Source: Branchiostoma floridae
Lineage: Eukaryota > Chordata > Leptocardii > Amphioxiformes > Branchiostomatidae
DNA: 64,000 nt
Assembly: GCF_000003815.2 (NCBI RefSeq)
Contig: NC_049995.1
Location: 3,278,788-3,342,787 of the forward strand
Direction: 5' to 3'
Below the pieces are notes generated by a model. That model did no database searches, was not told the DNA's origin, and saw only the letters and a list, made by a program, of their open reading frames with translations. Below are positions 34,701-46,880 of the stretch, one piece after another. The stretch's first letter is position 1, and each line of letters starts with the position of its first letter. Both the position numbers and the translations under genes were made by a program.

Positions 34701-35290
34701 AAAGTTGAAGTCAACCTGAAAACAGTTGCCAGACTTATTCAAAGCATACAATACATCTTCTGGACGCCCCGACTTAGGATAGAATCTGAACAGTGCGGTA
34801 ACCGGCCAGGTAACGTTACAGGTAGTTATTACGTATACTGCCATCTGAAATTGACTGATCCCGACAGTCCATCACAATTAGCAGTTCAACCAATGAAAGC
34901 GTAACAATTATGTGGCCAAGCAATGAGACAACGGCTACATGTTCGTCAAATATTTACTGTTTACTATTTTTGTTTTCATTTCTACGTTCTGACCAAGGAG
35001 GGCGGGGCAACATGGGATCACAAATCTTTTGAATATCGGGTGTTCCATCTAGCAACCACAAAGATGACGTGTGTAATTGTCCTTAAAGTACTAATTTCAA
35101 AATTTAGAAGTTACTCCATATTTTCCTGCATACAGTCGCTAAACACATTTTTATCACAACAATTAGATTTTGATTATATTTTGCATGTATGTGACATTCT
35201 GCATTGCTCCCTAAAATTGTTGGCTCCTAGCGGTTATGCTAAGGTACTGCAGGTGTTTTTTTGCTTAGCGATTTACAATTTTTTCGTTTT
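31760..35290. other. Intron 1, remainder
   Basis: Contains a poly-G tract at 33021-33032. Open frames at 34116-34376 and 34923-35333 look spurious, and the latter only overlaps exon 2 in another frame. Nothing else is recognised. Confidence 0.5.
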
Positions 35291-35295
35291 TGTAG

Positions 35296-35349
35296 GTGCA
35301 GAGACCTGTACCAGTGGATGTGGAGAGATTTAAAGCTGCCAACAAAAAT
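35296..35349 (+). CDS. CYS1: Cystin-like gene exon 2
   Basis: Acceptor TTCGTTTTTGTAG and donor AAT|GTAAGT. It is 54 nt, phase 0 on both sides, and encodes VQRPVPVDVERFKAANKN. It joins in frame with exon 1 and with exon 3 (KQFIFDTEN). The segment is short with no known motif, so on its own it would be weak. The phase agreement across all four exons and the good splice signals carry the call. A tandem duplicate of its last 16 bases plus donor lies 192 bp downstream. Confidence 0.7.
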
Positions 35350-36060
35350 GTAAGTATTAAACAGTTTCACTTAGTCACATCACAAACGAAAACTTTGGGA
35401 GGGAAATATTTTACATTAGCTGGCAAATGTCACCTGCTAATATCACTCATTCACAAAGTCCTTTCAAAATCCAACCAGCTTCTCTATTATAACAATACTG
35501 CTATATGATGAATAGGTCCAAAGTGAGCTGCCAACAAAGATGTAAGTTATACATTTTTACTTAGTCACATCACCAATGAAACGATAAGGGAAATATTTTA
35601 CATTAGGCCACACCAATTTAATTTCTTGGTTCACGGATTTTTTCATAAAAAATATGGAGCGAGAGGGCGAAATAAAAATTGTAAAATGGTTGGGGTAAAG
35701 GTAACGGCTAATCCAAAACATAAAGAAAAAAGTTTTCAACTTGAAAAAAGTACAAAAACACTATTATTGTACAGTAACAGCACCTGTACCCATTCTTTAA
35801 GGAGCTTATAATATAAAGGCCGATTTGCTACACCAGAAAGTTGCTGAATGGTTTCATTAATGGTGAAAATTTGCTGAGTGGTAATTTTTATTTTCATTTT
35901 TTTTTCCAAAAAATAGGAGCGAGCAAATCCGTGAACCAAGAAATTAAATTGGTGTGGCCTTAGTTAGCAATTCCCACCTGCTAACATTCACAAAGTCCTT
36001 TAAAAATTCAAAGAGCTTCTCTATTATAACGATACTTTATGATGAATATGTACAAGCAGA
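35334..36060. repeat. 192-bp tandem duplication of exon 2 end and intron
   Basis: 35334-35525 is repeated from 35526, starting in both with AGCTGCCAACAAA and a GTAAGT donor. The second copy is split by a MITE (35606-35959) and resumes at about 35963-36060. The copies are clearly diverged (donor context and several indels). Confidence 0.85.
35606..35959. mobile_element. PIF/Harbinger-like MITE, family 1, copy 1
   Basis: Inverted termini GGCCACACCAATTTAATTTC and their complement, about 33 bp long, flanked by TTA on both sides (35603-35605, 35960-35962). Three-base TTA duplications are typical of PIF/Harbinger. No transposase frame. Confidence 0.88.
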
Positions 36061-36551
36061 ACTTAGCTGCTACAATATCGAGAAAAAATTCATGCCTGAC
36101 ATATTTCCAATATCCAATTAGCAGTGCATTGAGGACTGAATACAGTACCTGTCATAAGAGATTAACAATGGAATGGATGTCAAAAGAAAATGAATGAGTG
36201 TGTAATATAATGTTTGGAAGGGTGTACATGGGTCTCCTTGGTAGTCCAAAGGGCAGTGCACACAGACAATTGGCTCTGATCATACAACGATGTCAAACTT
36301 TATTACCTTACTGGCAGATAAATGGCATTGTTGAAGGTACCAAAATTCCAAGGCCATTAAACAGAAAACAGCGAGCAGGTCATTATTGGACTGAGCATAG
36401 CACTTAGATTGGACTAATGCTTGTAGCCTTTAACAGCATATACTTTAATATATGATATTTTGTGAGAAACTTCAGATCTCTACTATTCAACAGATCATAA
36501 TGACCCCCAGTGGAGGTCTTCACATTTTGTTGAAAAAAATGTTGAGATTTA

Positions 36552-36922
36552 GGCACGATCTAGACACGGGTTTTCCCGATATTGGCGAGCCGACAACCTC
36601 TCGCCGACAGTTTTTTTCTTCAGCGTCTAGATGGAACTGCAATATCGCCATAAAGATATCGGGAAAATTTCTCCCGAAAGGTCCGGACCATTCGCCCGAT
36701 AGCTTAGCAGGGGTCCCCGATAGCTTGGCAGGGGTCCCGGACAGCTTCTGCGTGCGTGTAGATGTGTCCCGACTTCGGGAGGGCTCATTAGCTTATAATG
36801 AGGACTCATTAGGCTATATAGCTGTTTATGACTACAAGCGCCACGGGTGTCCCAAAGCCAACGTTCCAGATCCCTCCCGACATCTCCACAGATATCGGTA
36901 AAAACTGTGTATAGATTGGGCC
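36552..36922. mobile_element. PIF/Harbinger-like MITE, family 2, copy 1
   Basis: Ends GGCACGATCTAGACAC and GTGTATAGATTGGGCC are inverted repeats flanked by TTA (36549-36551, 36923-36925). An internal 22-bp segment (GATAGCTTRGCAGGGGTCCC) is duplicated. A second copy in the opposite orientation lies at 61176-61527. Confidence 0.88.
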
Positions 36923-36952
36923 TTATACCAAATAACTTGGGACTTTGTGTTA

Positions 36953-37075
36953 AATCTTGAGATGTTTCGACTTAACCTTGAGATGTTCAAAAAAAATCTT
37001 GAGATGTTTTAAAAAAAATCTTGAGATGTTTTAAAAAAATCTTAAGATGTTTTAAAAAAATCTTTAAAAAAAGAT
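36953..37075. repeat. ~24-bp tandem repeat
   Basis: Five or six units of ATCTTGAGATGTTTTAAAAAA. Confidence 0.85.
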
Positions 37076-37120
37076 TTTTTGAAAGTTGCATTGAAAAAGT
37101 GCCATATGTGTTGAGATTTC

Positions 37121-37922
37121 AGTCTAGTATAATCAGACAGGCTCCGCATGAACATAATGGAACAATCAATGAACTCCTTGTTAAAATCTTTCACGTGAAC
37201 TATTCATCATTGAGCACACCGAGTCCTACTGCTTTTATTGTGTTGTATCTGTTAGGGCTGGGTATCGGTACAGCGTACCGGTACAAAAACGTTTTTTCTT
37301 ATTGGACCAGTCCAGAAAGAATTAGGTGGACTGGATGTTGGACCAATTAGAAAATCAACAGATTATTTTATCAGTTATTCACACGCTTTGGCGCTTGCTG
37401 GTGGAAGAAAATAACAAGAGTGAAGAAGTGTAGAGTTTATAGTAATTCCTACCAAGTTTTACAGCCAATCGTACCGGTGCAGTTAGCGTTGTAGGATTTT
37501 AAAACGCCAGTTACCCCACTGAACAGATTTGTTTGTAGTGAAATGGATCATTGGTATGAGACATACTGCATCAGGACCTGGACCTGATCCTTTGGACCTG
37601 AACCGGACCTGAATTTTCTGTACCGGTACCCACCCCTATTCATCATTGAGCATGACGAGTCCTACTGCTTTTATTGTTAAAATAATTGCCAACCTTCCTA
37701 TCATATAAATTTACCGTTAATCATTGCCGGGATCCCCATGCAGACCCTCGTGTGTTCAACCCTCTTCGAACTCACTTACCCCCCACTGAGCAGTAGGTTG
37801 GCAATTATTTTAACAATAAAAGCAGGTTGTGCTCAACAATAAAAAGTTGTTGTGAAAGATTTTGGGAATGAGTTCATTGAATTGTTCCATAATATTCATG
37901 GGGAGTCTGATTAAACAAGACT
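37121..37922. mobile_element. Fold-back element with ~100-bp arms
   Basis: Left arm from 37121 (AGTCTAGTATAATCAGAC, CATGAACATAATGGAACAAT) pairs with the right arm ending at 37922 (ATTGTTCCATAATATTCATG, GTCTGATTAAACAAGACT). A second inner pair, GCTTTTATTGTTAAAATAAT at about 37665 and its complement at about 37804, continues the stem. A hAT-like MITE sits in the left arm. Confidence 0.75.
37253..37638. mobile_element. hAT-like MITE, copy 2, nested in the fold-back
   Basis: Same ends as copy 1 (TAGGGCTGGGTATCGG, ACCCACCCCTA). Instead of a matching 8-bp duplication it is flanked by a ~40-bp direct repeat (ATTCATCATTGAGCA...GCTTTTATTGT at 37202-37241 and 37638-37678), so the region was rearranged after insertion. 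Confidence 0.8.
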
Positions 37923-37928
37923 AACTAA

Positions 37929-38377
37929 GGCCACACAAATTTAGTTTCTTGGTTCACGGATTCGCTCGATCCTATTTTTTGGAAAAAAATAAAAAATAAA
38001 AATTAACACTCAGCAAATTTTCACCATTAATGAAGCCATTCACTAACTATCTGGTGTAGCAAATTGGCCTTTATATCATAAGCTCCTTAAAATGTAGGGA
38101 TTATTATTGCAGTTATATTTTTCATTCATGAAGAATGGGACAAACATAAAAACTGACACTACTTTTGTAATTTTCAACGAACAGGTGCTGTTAATGTACA
38201 GTAATAGTGGTTTTGTACTTTTTTCAAGCTCAAAACTTTTTGTTCTTTATGTTTTGGATTAGTCCTTACCTTTACCCCAACCATTTTACAATTTTTAATT
38301 TTAATTTTTATTTCGCCCTTTCGCTCCATATTTTTTATGAAAAAATCAGTGAACCAAGAAATTAAATTGGTGTGGCC
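37929..38377. mobile_element. PIF/Harbinger-like MITE, family 1, copy 2
   Basis: Termini GGCCACACAAATTTAG and CTTGG/AATTGGTGTGGCC, flanked by TAA (37926-37928, 38378-38380). Related to copy 1 in the reverse orientation. Confidence 0.87.
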
Positions 38378-38539
38378 TAAACTAGTAAACACAGGTGGCT
38401 CTGTTATGGCTTTTGGGCAATGATAAAAAATAGCTGAGTATAAATTTGGGATAACAAAAAACACTGCATAAGGCACTGCATAGAATAAAACTGATCAATA
38501 ATGCTTCACAAACAATTAACTGACAACACTTAATGTTAA

Positions 38540-40030
38540 ATACGAGCAGGCCTGCTATAATTAACGCCTCCATTTGTAACCAAAAAAGGCGTTAGACAAG
38601 GCTGCAATCTAAGCCCTACATTGTTCAACTTATTCATTAATGACCTCGTTCATGTTCTTGATAATGCCGAATGTGAACCACCTTCCCTACATAATTTACT
38701 TGTATCGTGCTTGTTATATGCAGACGATGTGGTTATACTTTCTGAATCAGACAAAGGGTTGCTATGCGCGCTCAATAGATTAAGTGCCTTCTGCAAGAAA
38801 TGGAAACTCCAAGTTAATCTTAAGAAAACTAAAGTTATGATTTTCAACAAATCTGGCCGATCCTTCCGAAACCAAACATTTGTATTTGATCAAGACACTC
38901 TGGACGTAGTACATTCTTACTGCTATCTAGGCCTGACTATTACATCGTCAGGAAGCTTCTCCCTGACCAAAAAACAACTTTCACTCAAATCTCGTAAAGC
39001 TATGTATAGTTTGAAATCTCTCATTCGCTCATCTGTCTCGCCAAAGTGCTTGTTAAAAATATTTGATTCCTGTATAAAGCCGATTCTCCTATATGGGTGT
39101 GAAATTTGGGGCACAGAGTCTATTAATGACAACTCCCCAATTGAAATTTCCCATCACCGTTTTTGTAAAAATATACTCGGAGTTCCAAGAAATTGTAGTA
39201 ATTTAGCATCCAGAGCGGAGCTTGGCAGATTTCCTTTAGACTTAGATATATCTGTCCGTGTTATTCGTTACTGGCTACGATTATTACAAATGGATTCTCA
39301 TAGACATTTATTACAAGCTGATGCCCTTTTGTATCAACATAATTCTATTTCTAATAGTCGCAGAAGAACCTTGTTACAACGAGTGAAAGAAATTTTAGAT
39401 GGTAGTGGCCACTCCTACCTTTTCTATTCATGTAACTCACTTAGTGATATCAGATCTATATGTACAATGATAAGATCTAGAATCTCTGATATGTTTATCC
39501 AAACCTCTCGTCATAACTTGAGTATAGATACTGGTAAGCTAAGATTTTATAAGACCTGTAAAACAGCACATACTATGGAAAAATACTTAGAATTAGATAA
39601 TTTTGATTTACGCTCGGCAATCAGCAAAATTAGAATTTAAGTGCCCATCCTCTCGAAATTGAGAGAGGACGGTACAAGAGGTTATCCGTGTGTGAAAGAT
39701 TTCATGTCAAACTGCCCTCTCTATAACCAAGAAAGAAAAGAGCTGTTCAAAGAGGCCATCAAATTCCATCCAAACTTTCTTACATTCAATGATAAAAAGA
39801 AAACAGTCCTCCTTTTAACATCACAAAACTCACACATAATAGAAAAGGTGGGATCTTTCGTCTTCCACTGTCTTCAAATAAGGAGTCGAACCCAATAACC
39901 CAGGATCTAGAGTTAGCTCTCACTAGTTTTAGACTAGACACATGTGATATTGTATTTTACACTGTTTGAATCTTGTATGTTACCTGCAATTAGCCCACGG
40001 GCATGAATTTGCAATAAAACTAAAGCTATA
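38540..40030 (+). mobile_element. 5'-truncated non-LTR retrotransposon (CR1/Jockey-like)
   Basis: Starts inside the reverse transcriptase: GVRQGCNLSPTLFNLFIND from 38588, then the catalytic YADD (in CLLYADDVVIL, about 38710-38742), then the thumb region with LLYGCEIWG. The frame is open to TAA at 39640. A frameshift follows, after which HPLEIERGRYKR and then CPLYNQERKELF in a third frame show the usual C-terminal part in pieces. The 3' end has CCCACGGGCATG and AATAAA. The N-terminal endonuclease and most of the RT are missing. Plus strand, within intron 2 of the cystin-like gene. A dead copy. Confidence 0.9.
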
Positions 40031-41930
40031 ATTAACAGTAAATTAAAATAGCGACTACGCCTTACAGAAAAGGGCACGTAGACCCTCTCGTAGACATCAC
40101 GAGTTAAAAGCACCAAAAAAAGCACCAGTGTTACCGTGTATGGATGAACTAGAGCGTTACAAGTACCGTTAGGTTGGTATGCGCCACAAGAGCCCTTTCA
40201 ACTGTGCACTCTAAATCATGGGTAAAAATAACAGCGGCGGAGAAAAAAAAAGCAACAATGGTTAATCAATGCACACAACATACCAGACGCTTTTTGTGAG
40301 GATAAAATGTTACATTGAACAATTTGTAACGTCTATGCTGTTAGTTTGGCGTTGAAAGGCGACAGAACTCCGCCCAGACAATTTACGATTTGTTTGGCTT
40401 AGAGATCATTGTACAAACGAATGTACATGTATAGGAGCTTAAGGTCTGAATAGGGAGACGTAGTACTACCAACAACGCTTTACACTAAATTCATAAGTGT
40501 ACGAGTCGATTAGTAAGACCACCTTGATGCAAAAATGCTAAACTTCATGAAGTCAATTACACCAAATATTGCCTCCTTGGCATGAATGTGGATAACAAAT
40601 TACAGAAAATCTATTTAATATATACCATACAGAAATTGGCATGCATGTATTAACAATTTGAAAGTAATTCTGAGGACTTTGACAGTTATAAATTCAAGAT
40701 TAAATTTGTAAATTCAGTTGTAAATTTAGGATTAGATTTTTAATTGTTGACATTGTAATTTTTATAATATGTATGATGTATGAAAGTCTGATTGCAGTAG
40801 GTTTACCATATCAAGGAGGTGACCATATGTATACCAGGTAATTACTATATGGCTAATTACCATCATATACAGAGAGAGAAAGAAAGAGAGTTTTTTTATT
40901 CATGGGCTAAATATTCAATTGTGATCTTATGAACAACGATGCAACCAGCATTACTTGTAGTATGTCCTTACCATCTTAATGGTTCATTGAAGAAAACAAT
41001 TCAGAACCCTTAACAGACATCCGGCAGCCTCCTTAAGGGTCTCTTAAGACGGCGTGTAATAACAGCTGTTGAGCCAAGACTGTTTGAATGACGGCCCTTA
41101 AGGGCTCGATGAGTCGACCTTAAGACCGCACCTGTAGAAGTGTCTCTGAGTCAGCAGAACTTTAAGGTGTTTCCTGAAGAATCTAAGACGGGTTGATTTG
41201 AAGCACCTGTAGAATATTTATGGTACAACCAGTGTCACAGACCAGAACATGCCCCTGTTTCAAATCTACCCCAGGGCGATTTTGATCAGGGGTCTGGCCT
41301 GTTACACCCGAATCAAATGTAGATCCGTGATATAAATGTTCTGAAATAAATTAGAAAAAAGTGGAACAGGAAAGTATTTTTAGCATTACATTTGTATATC
41401 CTTCATTTCCTAAATCAGCAATACTGGCTAATAATAATAATGTGCAATAAAGGCTATTATTATTAATAATACTTGATAATAATAGTATTACTCATTTCTG
41501 ATCGGTCATAACCAGTGTTGTTGCAAGGAGCCAGTACTCCGTCCCAGGACGGAAATTTGCTTTTTCGGACAGAAAAAAATATCAATCCCAAACATCTTCA
41601 TGACACAATACTGTTGAAAATCTATTTTCATGAGCTTAAAATAACATGTTTAACAAGGAGAATCAAAGACAATTGGGTTCCCAAACAATGTGATGGACAG
41701 ACAAAATTTAAGGCTGGATAAAACCTTCATTCATAAACCCATGCCTAAACCCATAACCAATACAGAATTGGAAGCATCAAATGGCTACTTCAGTGAGCTA
41801 ATGGTGTCCTGGAGTGAGTCACATTTTTGGGGACACCCCACACGACGAAACCGCGTAGCGTTGCTGGGGGCCCGACTCACCGGTTATCACCAGTCGAGGG
41901 CTTAAAACCACCACGCAAAAGTAAACAAAC
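40030..41930. other. Intron 2, no gene recognised
   Basis: Contains perfect palindrome GCCCTTAAGGGC near 41092 with related CTTAAG motifs around 41030-41130. Open frames at 41515-41905 have no protein signature. Confidence 0.5.
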
Positions 41931-41941
41931 TCGGTAACCAA

Positions 41942-42388
41942 GTGACTGAAACTCTATTTTGTGGAGTGACGAGTCAAGTGTGGGGAGTGTTGGTTGGATG
42001 TGCAGCGAGCCTTGGAGCTTGTGTGTACTGTAAATTGTGTATTAGGGACAGTTCAGATGATATCCGAGGAGGGGTTGGGCTGTTAACATCAGATACTGTA
42101 GATTCATCTGACAAAGATTTAAACAACAAACACACAACTATTAAAAGTTCAATTAGCTTGGGGAAGCTTTCGAGACAAACTCTGTCTCTTTGTCAACCCG
42201 GAGATCTCATCTTGGAGTTTCTCTGTCATGTAACGGCTGATGGACATTGTCACGTGACAAGACACAGTCATACACAGGTGTCAGATAGTGGCGCCCCTGT
42301 CCCTGTTCAACGTGCTCTTCTGTTGTCGGATCTGCATGGCCGGATGGCCCCCTTGCAAGCCAGTCCGGATCCTGATCAAGAACTTTAA
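41942..42388 (+). other. Unassigned open frame (148 codons, no ATG at its start)
   Basis: The frame opens at GTG with no good start. It encodes a short hydrophobic stretch (VLVGCAASLGACVYC) and then polar sequence. Not recognised, and not preceded by a convincing splice acceptor. More likely chance than a gene, but it is the longest non-repeat frame in this intron. Confidence 0.2.
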
Positions 42389-43057
42389 CATTGTCCCAGT
42401 CTATCTTGTGCTGTTTCAGACACTCAGTAGATTCATTTTTCTTCTTCTCATGTCATCACTTTTTACTCTCACATTCTTCTATTTTGTCAGTGGTAGAGGG
42501 GAAAACTAGAGGGGAAAACGGACTCTGATTTTTGCGGTGTGTAGAATACATGGTTGAAACAATTCTGTAGTAAAGTTAGTAACACTGGTTCACCTTTATT
42601 CAAGGGTAACCTATATTCGTTGTTTGTACAAAAAACGTATTTAGGGATATAAAGTCGACGGTAGGTGGTTTCAAATCGGAACATTTTGAAAATATTGCAA
42701 ATTTGAAACCACAGTCAGCAGACTTGATACTCCTAAATGTGCTGTTTTTAAAGACAACGGATAAAGGTCACCCAGCGGATAAAGGTGAACTAGCGTTAAT
42801 AGTGGAAAATGTATATTTCATGGTGCCACGAATTTGCATTGGGGAGGCCACCATGAACATAAATCCACTGCAAACGTAAATGAATCTACAGCAATGTTGT
42901 AGGGACAGAACATACAATATCAAGGATGGGTATCTCACACAATGTAAAAAAAAAGAGACACAATTTGAAGCTCTCTGCACTGCCTTTTCTAAGTCTCAAA
43001 CTTTATGTTTTGAGAGCTTGTTTACTGACAATATATTTTTGCTTATTTCCTATCCAG

Positions 43058-43197
43058 AAACAATTCATCTTTGACACAGAAAACACAACAACAACAACAG
43101 AGAATAACAACACAAGCGACACAGGGCTCTACTCCAAACAGAGATTGGGTCCACCTTCTCCTGATGGCCACCGTAGCAGCAATGATCCCTCCCCTGA
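43058..43197 (+). CDS. CYS1: Cystin-like gene exon 3
   Basis: Acceptor CTTATTTCCTATCCAG, donor CTGA|GTAAGT. It is 140 nt, entering in phase 0 and leaving two bases. It encodes KQFIFDTEN, a TTTTTENNN tract, then LYSKQRLGPPSPDGHRSSND. The sequence is low in hydrophobic residues and probably disordered, like the middle of cystin. The final GA plus the C of exon 4 gives an Asp codon and continues in frame to the C-terminal motif. Confidence 0.75.
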
Positions 43198-43400
43198 GTA
43201 AGTAACAGTCTAGTAGGGACAGAACATTAATGATGGGGTGGGATTATGACACTGGATTTAAAAATAAATAAGAATAATAATGAATAGGTAAGAAGTTTTA
43301 ACCATGGCAGCAATGATCCCTCCCCTGTGTAAGAGTAGTACATTCAATGTAACAGTCTAGTAGGGACAGAACATTATTTATGGGGTGGGATTATGGTATG
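43173..43400. repeat. Tandem duplication of exon 3 end and donor
   Basis: GCAGCAATGATCCCTCCCCT followed by a GTAAG donor and CAGTCTAGTAGGGACAGAAC occurs at 43176 and again 131 bp downstream at 43307. The second copy has an extra 20-odd bases after the donor. Confidence 0.85.
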
Positions 43401-43957
43401 GGAATTTTTTGTTAAAAAAAGAGACTAACCTAAGGTAAGAAATTTTACATGGCAAGATGCAAACATTTTCTTTCATTTGTGATTTCTCTCTCTTAAGCTA
43501 TTTAAAATTGTATCAAAGAGACAAAATAATACAGTATTCTCATTGTCTGAATTCAATACTGATACTCCATAGTATCAGCAACAACAGGTGCAACATAACT
43601 GCCTCCGCCCCTGAGCCATTGCCAAAAACATTATTATATTATTTCGATAGAAAAATATATTTCAGCCCCAAGAACGTACTTCTACTGACAAATTAGCCTT
43701 GCACTCAAGAGTCAAACGTACATGTACAGAATTGTACAGCGGCACCCTTAACAACAGTATAGGCTGAATAGAATGTCGTTACTTCGCATTCCAATGCCAA
43801 GACCCAATTATTTCTCAGCGTGGGGTGTTTTCCTAACTGTGTGTACAGTTACGACTGTGGGATCTTTTCTCACACAGTTTGACAATCTGTAAGGTGGCCT
43901 TGTGGATGGGGTTGTTGCCCTAAGAATCTGATTTATGGGTACAAGGTCCAGGTGTTG

Positions 43958-44274
43958 CAGGGTTGAACAAGTCTGATTGTCCCGGGCAAGTGAAAGTGTC
44001 CATCGGGCAAGTGAATGTCCTTCCCCACTTGTCCGATCGGGCAAGTAAGATTTTTCCATGAGATTATTTTTGATATACATGTTGGTTATCACAGTTACCG
44101 CATCAAGCATTGGTCAACACAGAAAAATAGAGCCAATGTTAAAAGAATTCCATTGCTGCACGTGAAAATACATACTATTAGTGAAAAATGTTAGTTAAAA
44201 GCTGGTTCGGGCAAGTAAATTTTGCATGTACTTGCCCGATAGGACAAGTGAATTTTAGAAAACTAGTTACCCTG
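43958..44274. mobile_element. CAGGGT-ended element with CTTGCCCGAT palindromes
   Basis: Starts CAGGGTTGAACAAGT and ends ACTAGTTACCCTG; TGTTG flanks both sides (43953-43957, 44275-44279). The interior has repeated inverted GGGCAAGT/ACTTGCCC motifs. Superfamily uncertain. Confidence 0.6.
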
Positions 44275-44311
44275 TGTTGTGCCCTTGGGAATTAGCACTT
44301 TACATGTACAC

Positions 44312-44767
44312 TAGGGCTGGGTACCGGTACAGAAAATTCAGGTCCTGGTCCGGTTCAGGTCCAGAGGATCAGGTCCAGGTCCGGACCTGAACCTGGACCT
44401 GATTCAGTATGTGGACTTGTGAATGGACGATACTCAAGACAATGGTCAATTTTGCTACAGCAAAATCTGTTTTGTGGAGTATTCGACTCCCACTGGCGTT
44501 TGAAAATCTTACAAGCATAAGCTAATTACTGCCTCTGTACGATTAACTGTAAAATTTGGTAGAAATGACTATAGACTGAACTTTGCTCTCGTTATTTTCA
44601 TTGACCGGTACGCCCTAAAATGTCTGAATGACAGATCATATAATCTGTACATTTTCTAATAGGTCCAACATCCGATCCACTAATTTTTTTCAGGTCATTC
44701 TTTTCTGGACCGGTCCAATAAGAAAAACCGGTTTGGTACCGGTACACCATACCGGTACCCACCTCTA
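44312..44767. mobile_element. hAT-like MITE, copy 3, with perfect 8-bp TSD
   Basis: Inverted orientation relative to copies 1 and 2. Flanked by ATGTACAC on both sides (44304-44311, 44768-44775). Confidence 0.92.
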
Positions 44768-46463
44768 ATGTACACCAGTCACCATTATTAAATACTTTTT
44801 TTTTAAAAAGAGTCTGAAGTTTTTCGCAGAAAAAAAGGTTCAAAACAGGATACTTGCACAAAGCAGCGAATCAAGTTACGTCTTTGTTTTCTGACTGTTT
44901 CACACTTCATTTTTCAAAGTGACGTAAGGAAAAGTTCAAGGGGTGTTTTCAACTGAAGCTGCATTTTTTTCTGGCTAATTGAAAAAGTAAACAAAATGCC
45001 TGCTTTAGCATGAATAGTCCCACAACATGTTTGAGGCACAAAAGAGCACAGCTAAAACCCCATGCACACCCTCCCACAATTACAACCCTATACAGGCCCT
45101 CCTACATTTGTGAAAGGGTTTCATGAAGTAAAATGATTGACAGCTGCAGTTTCCATGGTAATATAGCTGTATCACGCAACCATTGATGTCACACAGGCAA
45201 AGCTTAATTGCCGCACTTCTTCCGAAGAAGAATTCCTTCTGCAAAAAATGTCAAGCACGAAATACTTAAAAGTTTTCAACACTGCAGACACAATACATGT
45301 TTTTTTTTTTTCATTCTGGAGCCCAGAAATTATTAGCAAGAATATTTGGCCTGTCATTCTACCGAGAACAGTTACAGTTTTTCCTGTTAACTAAGCTTCT
45401 GACATTCACCAATCAATGTACTAAGTTTTAATAAGTTTCTTCCTTTTTCGTTAAGACTTTGGCTAAATTCCTTGCCCCCCCATATAGCAATCAGTTTTCT
45501 CTAAAACAAGACGACATTGTATGATATATTATGCATTTTGGTTTGATGTACAATGTACAACGTATATGCAGGTTTGCACTCTTCGAGTGCTTTTTCTAGT
45601 CACCTGCCAGTGATTTTCTACTTTCCAGGTGTACCACCTGGCAGAGATTTATTTATGAATAGATAATCACCACGTTTTCCCTGCATCTTTTTCAAATTCT
45701 CAGATGTGAATTCCACCTGCCAAAGTGATTCTTTTCTAATTCTTAGGTGTCTTACGAGGGGCGGTCAATAAGTAATGTCCCTGACCCACTTCCAGTCGTT
45801 TGATCGAGATGAAATTTTGTATGTGTAATGATTCATATCTTTATTTTTACTCCGCGTACCGTAGGTACGCTCGGGAGTAAAAATATTGTTTTCATACTGT
45901 TTCTTTCTTTCTTTCTTTCTTTCTTTCTCCTGTCGCGATCGTTAAAGTGATTCCTCTCCGTCGTTCCTGCACCGAATGATCTGAAATTTGGCACAAGGGT
46001 AGAGTGTGCCAATGCCCAGATGCTTTTTTCTCCTTTTTTTGATAGATACCTTTAAAATGATTTTATGGATGTTTTTAGGTCCATTTCTGACCATGACTAT
46101 ATATTCTTGCCTCCTGTGCCCAGGTACTCAGTCCAAATGACCTGAAATTTGGTATGATACTGCGGGAGATAGTTATGAAAAGAACCAAGCTATCATTTTT
46201 GGCCCAAAATCACTTCATAATGATTTATAAGCCGGTTTGGCGGGGTATCTACGTGTATTTTCATGCGTTTCACGCGTTTCGCGCGTGTCACCATATATGG
46301 TCACGTCCCGCGAGTGACGTAATGTGGTGCAGCTGTGAGTTGTGCCTAAATGTAATTACCGCGTCACCAATACGCGCGGCACTTAGCGGAAGCGATGACC
46401 TGATTGGGTACAGCAAATGAGGAAGTGTCTTTCAAATTAGCAGCTTAACCATACCAGGAGAGC

Positions 46464-46491
46464 ATGTCGTCGGGGAAGAAATTTGTTAAAA
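46464..46491 (+). pseudogene. Possible captured host first exon in the Helitron
   Basis: ATG TCG TCG GGG AAG AAA TTT GTT AAA A ends at a strong GTAAGT donor, giving MSSGKKFVK. It is preceded by CpG-rich sequence with a CRE-like TGACGT. The frame at 46890-47144 (IHHQLCRHMGLC..., ending with KCKKCSH) could be further captured coding sequence. The source gene is not recognised. Confidence 0.4.
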
Positions 46492-46720
46492 GTAAGTAAA
46501 AAATCGTACTGTTTAACTTAAAATTGGCTACAATGCACAAACACAGTAACAAATTTGGGTAGCTTGTCGTCGTTATTGTGTAGTTTTTGTACGTTTAATT
46601 AACGCAAGTTTAGAGTGTCGAGTTTAGCGATACAGCAGGGCGTGCAGAATGGCGCGGCGAGTGGTACATGAAACTACACAAAGGAAATACTAATCATTGT
46701 ATTGTATTCTATTTTCTACT

Positions 46721-46880
46721 AGTCTCCAAGCAGACCCTACGGTGCCTTAGAAATAGTATCAAAGCTGGCAAGGGACTTTAGTGTAGCCCTTTGGCCGGCT
46801 ATCTCCATTTGGCCGGCTATGCTCCTTTGCCAGCTTTTATATTATCTCTAAGGCACCGATGGGTCTGCTTATTGGAGACT
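46721..46880. mobile_element. Mutator-like fold-back MITE nested in the Helitron
   Basis: Arms AGTCTCCAAGCAGACCC and GGGTCTGCTTATTGGAGACT continue inward through GGTGCCTTAGA/TCTAAGGCACC and AAAGCTGGCAA/TTGCCAGCTTT. Both sides carry ATTTTCTACT, a 10-bp duplication (46711-46720, 46881-46890), in the 9-11 bp range of Mutator-like elements. Confidence 0.9.
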
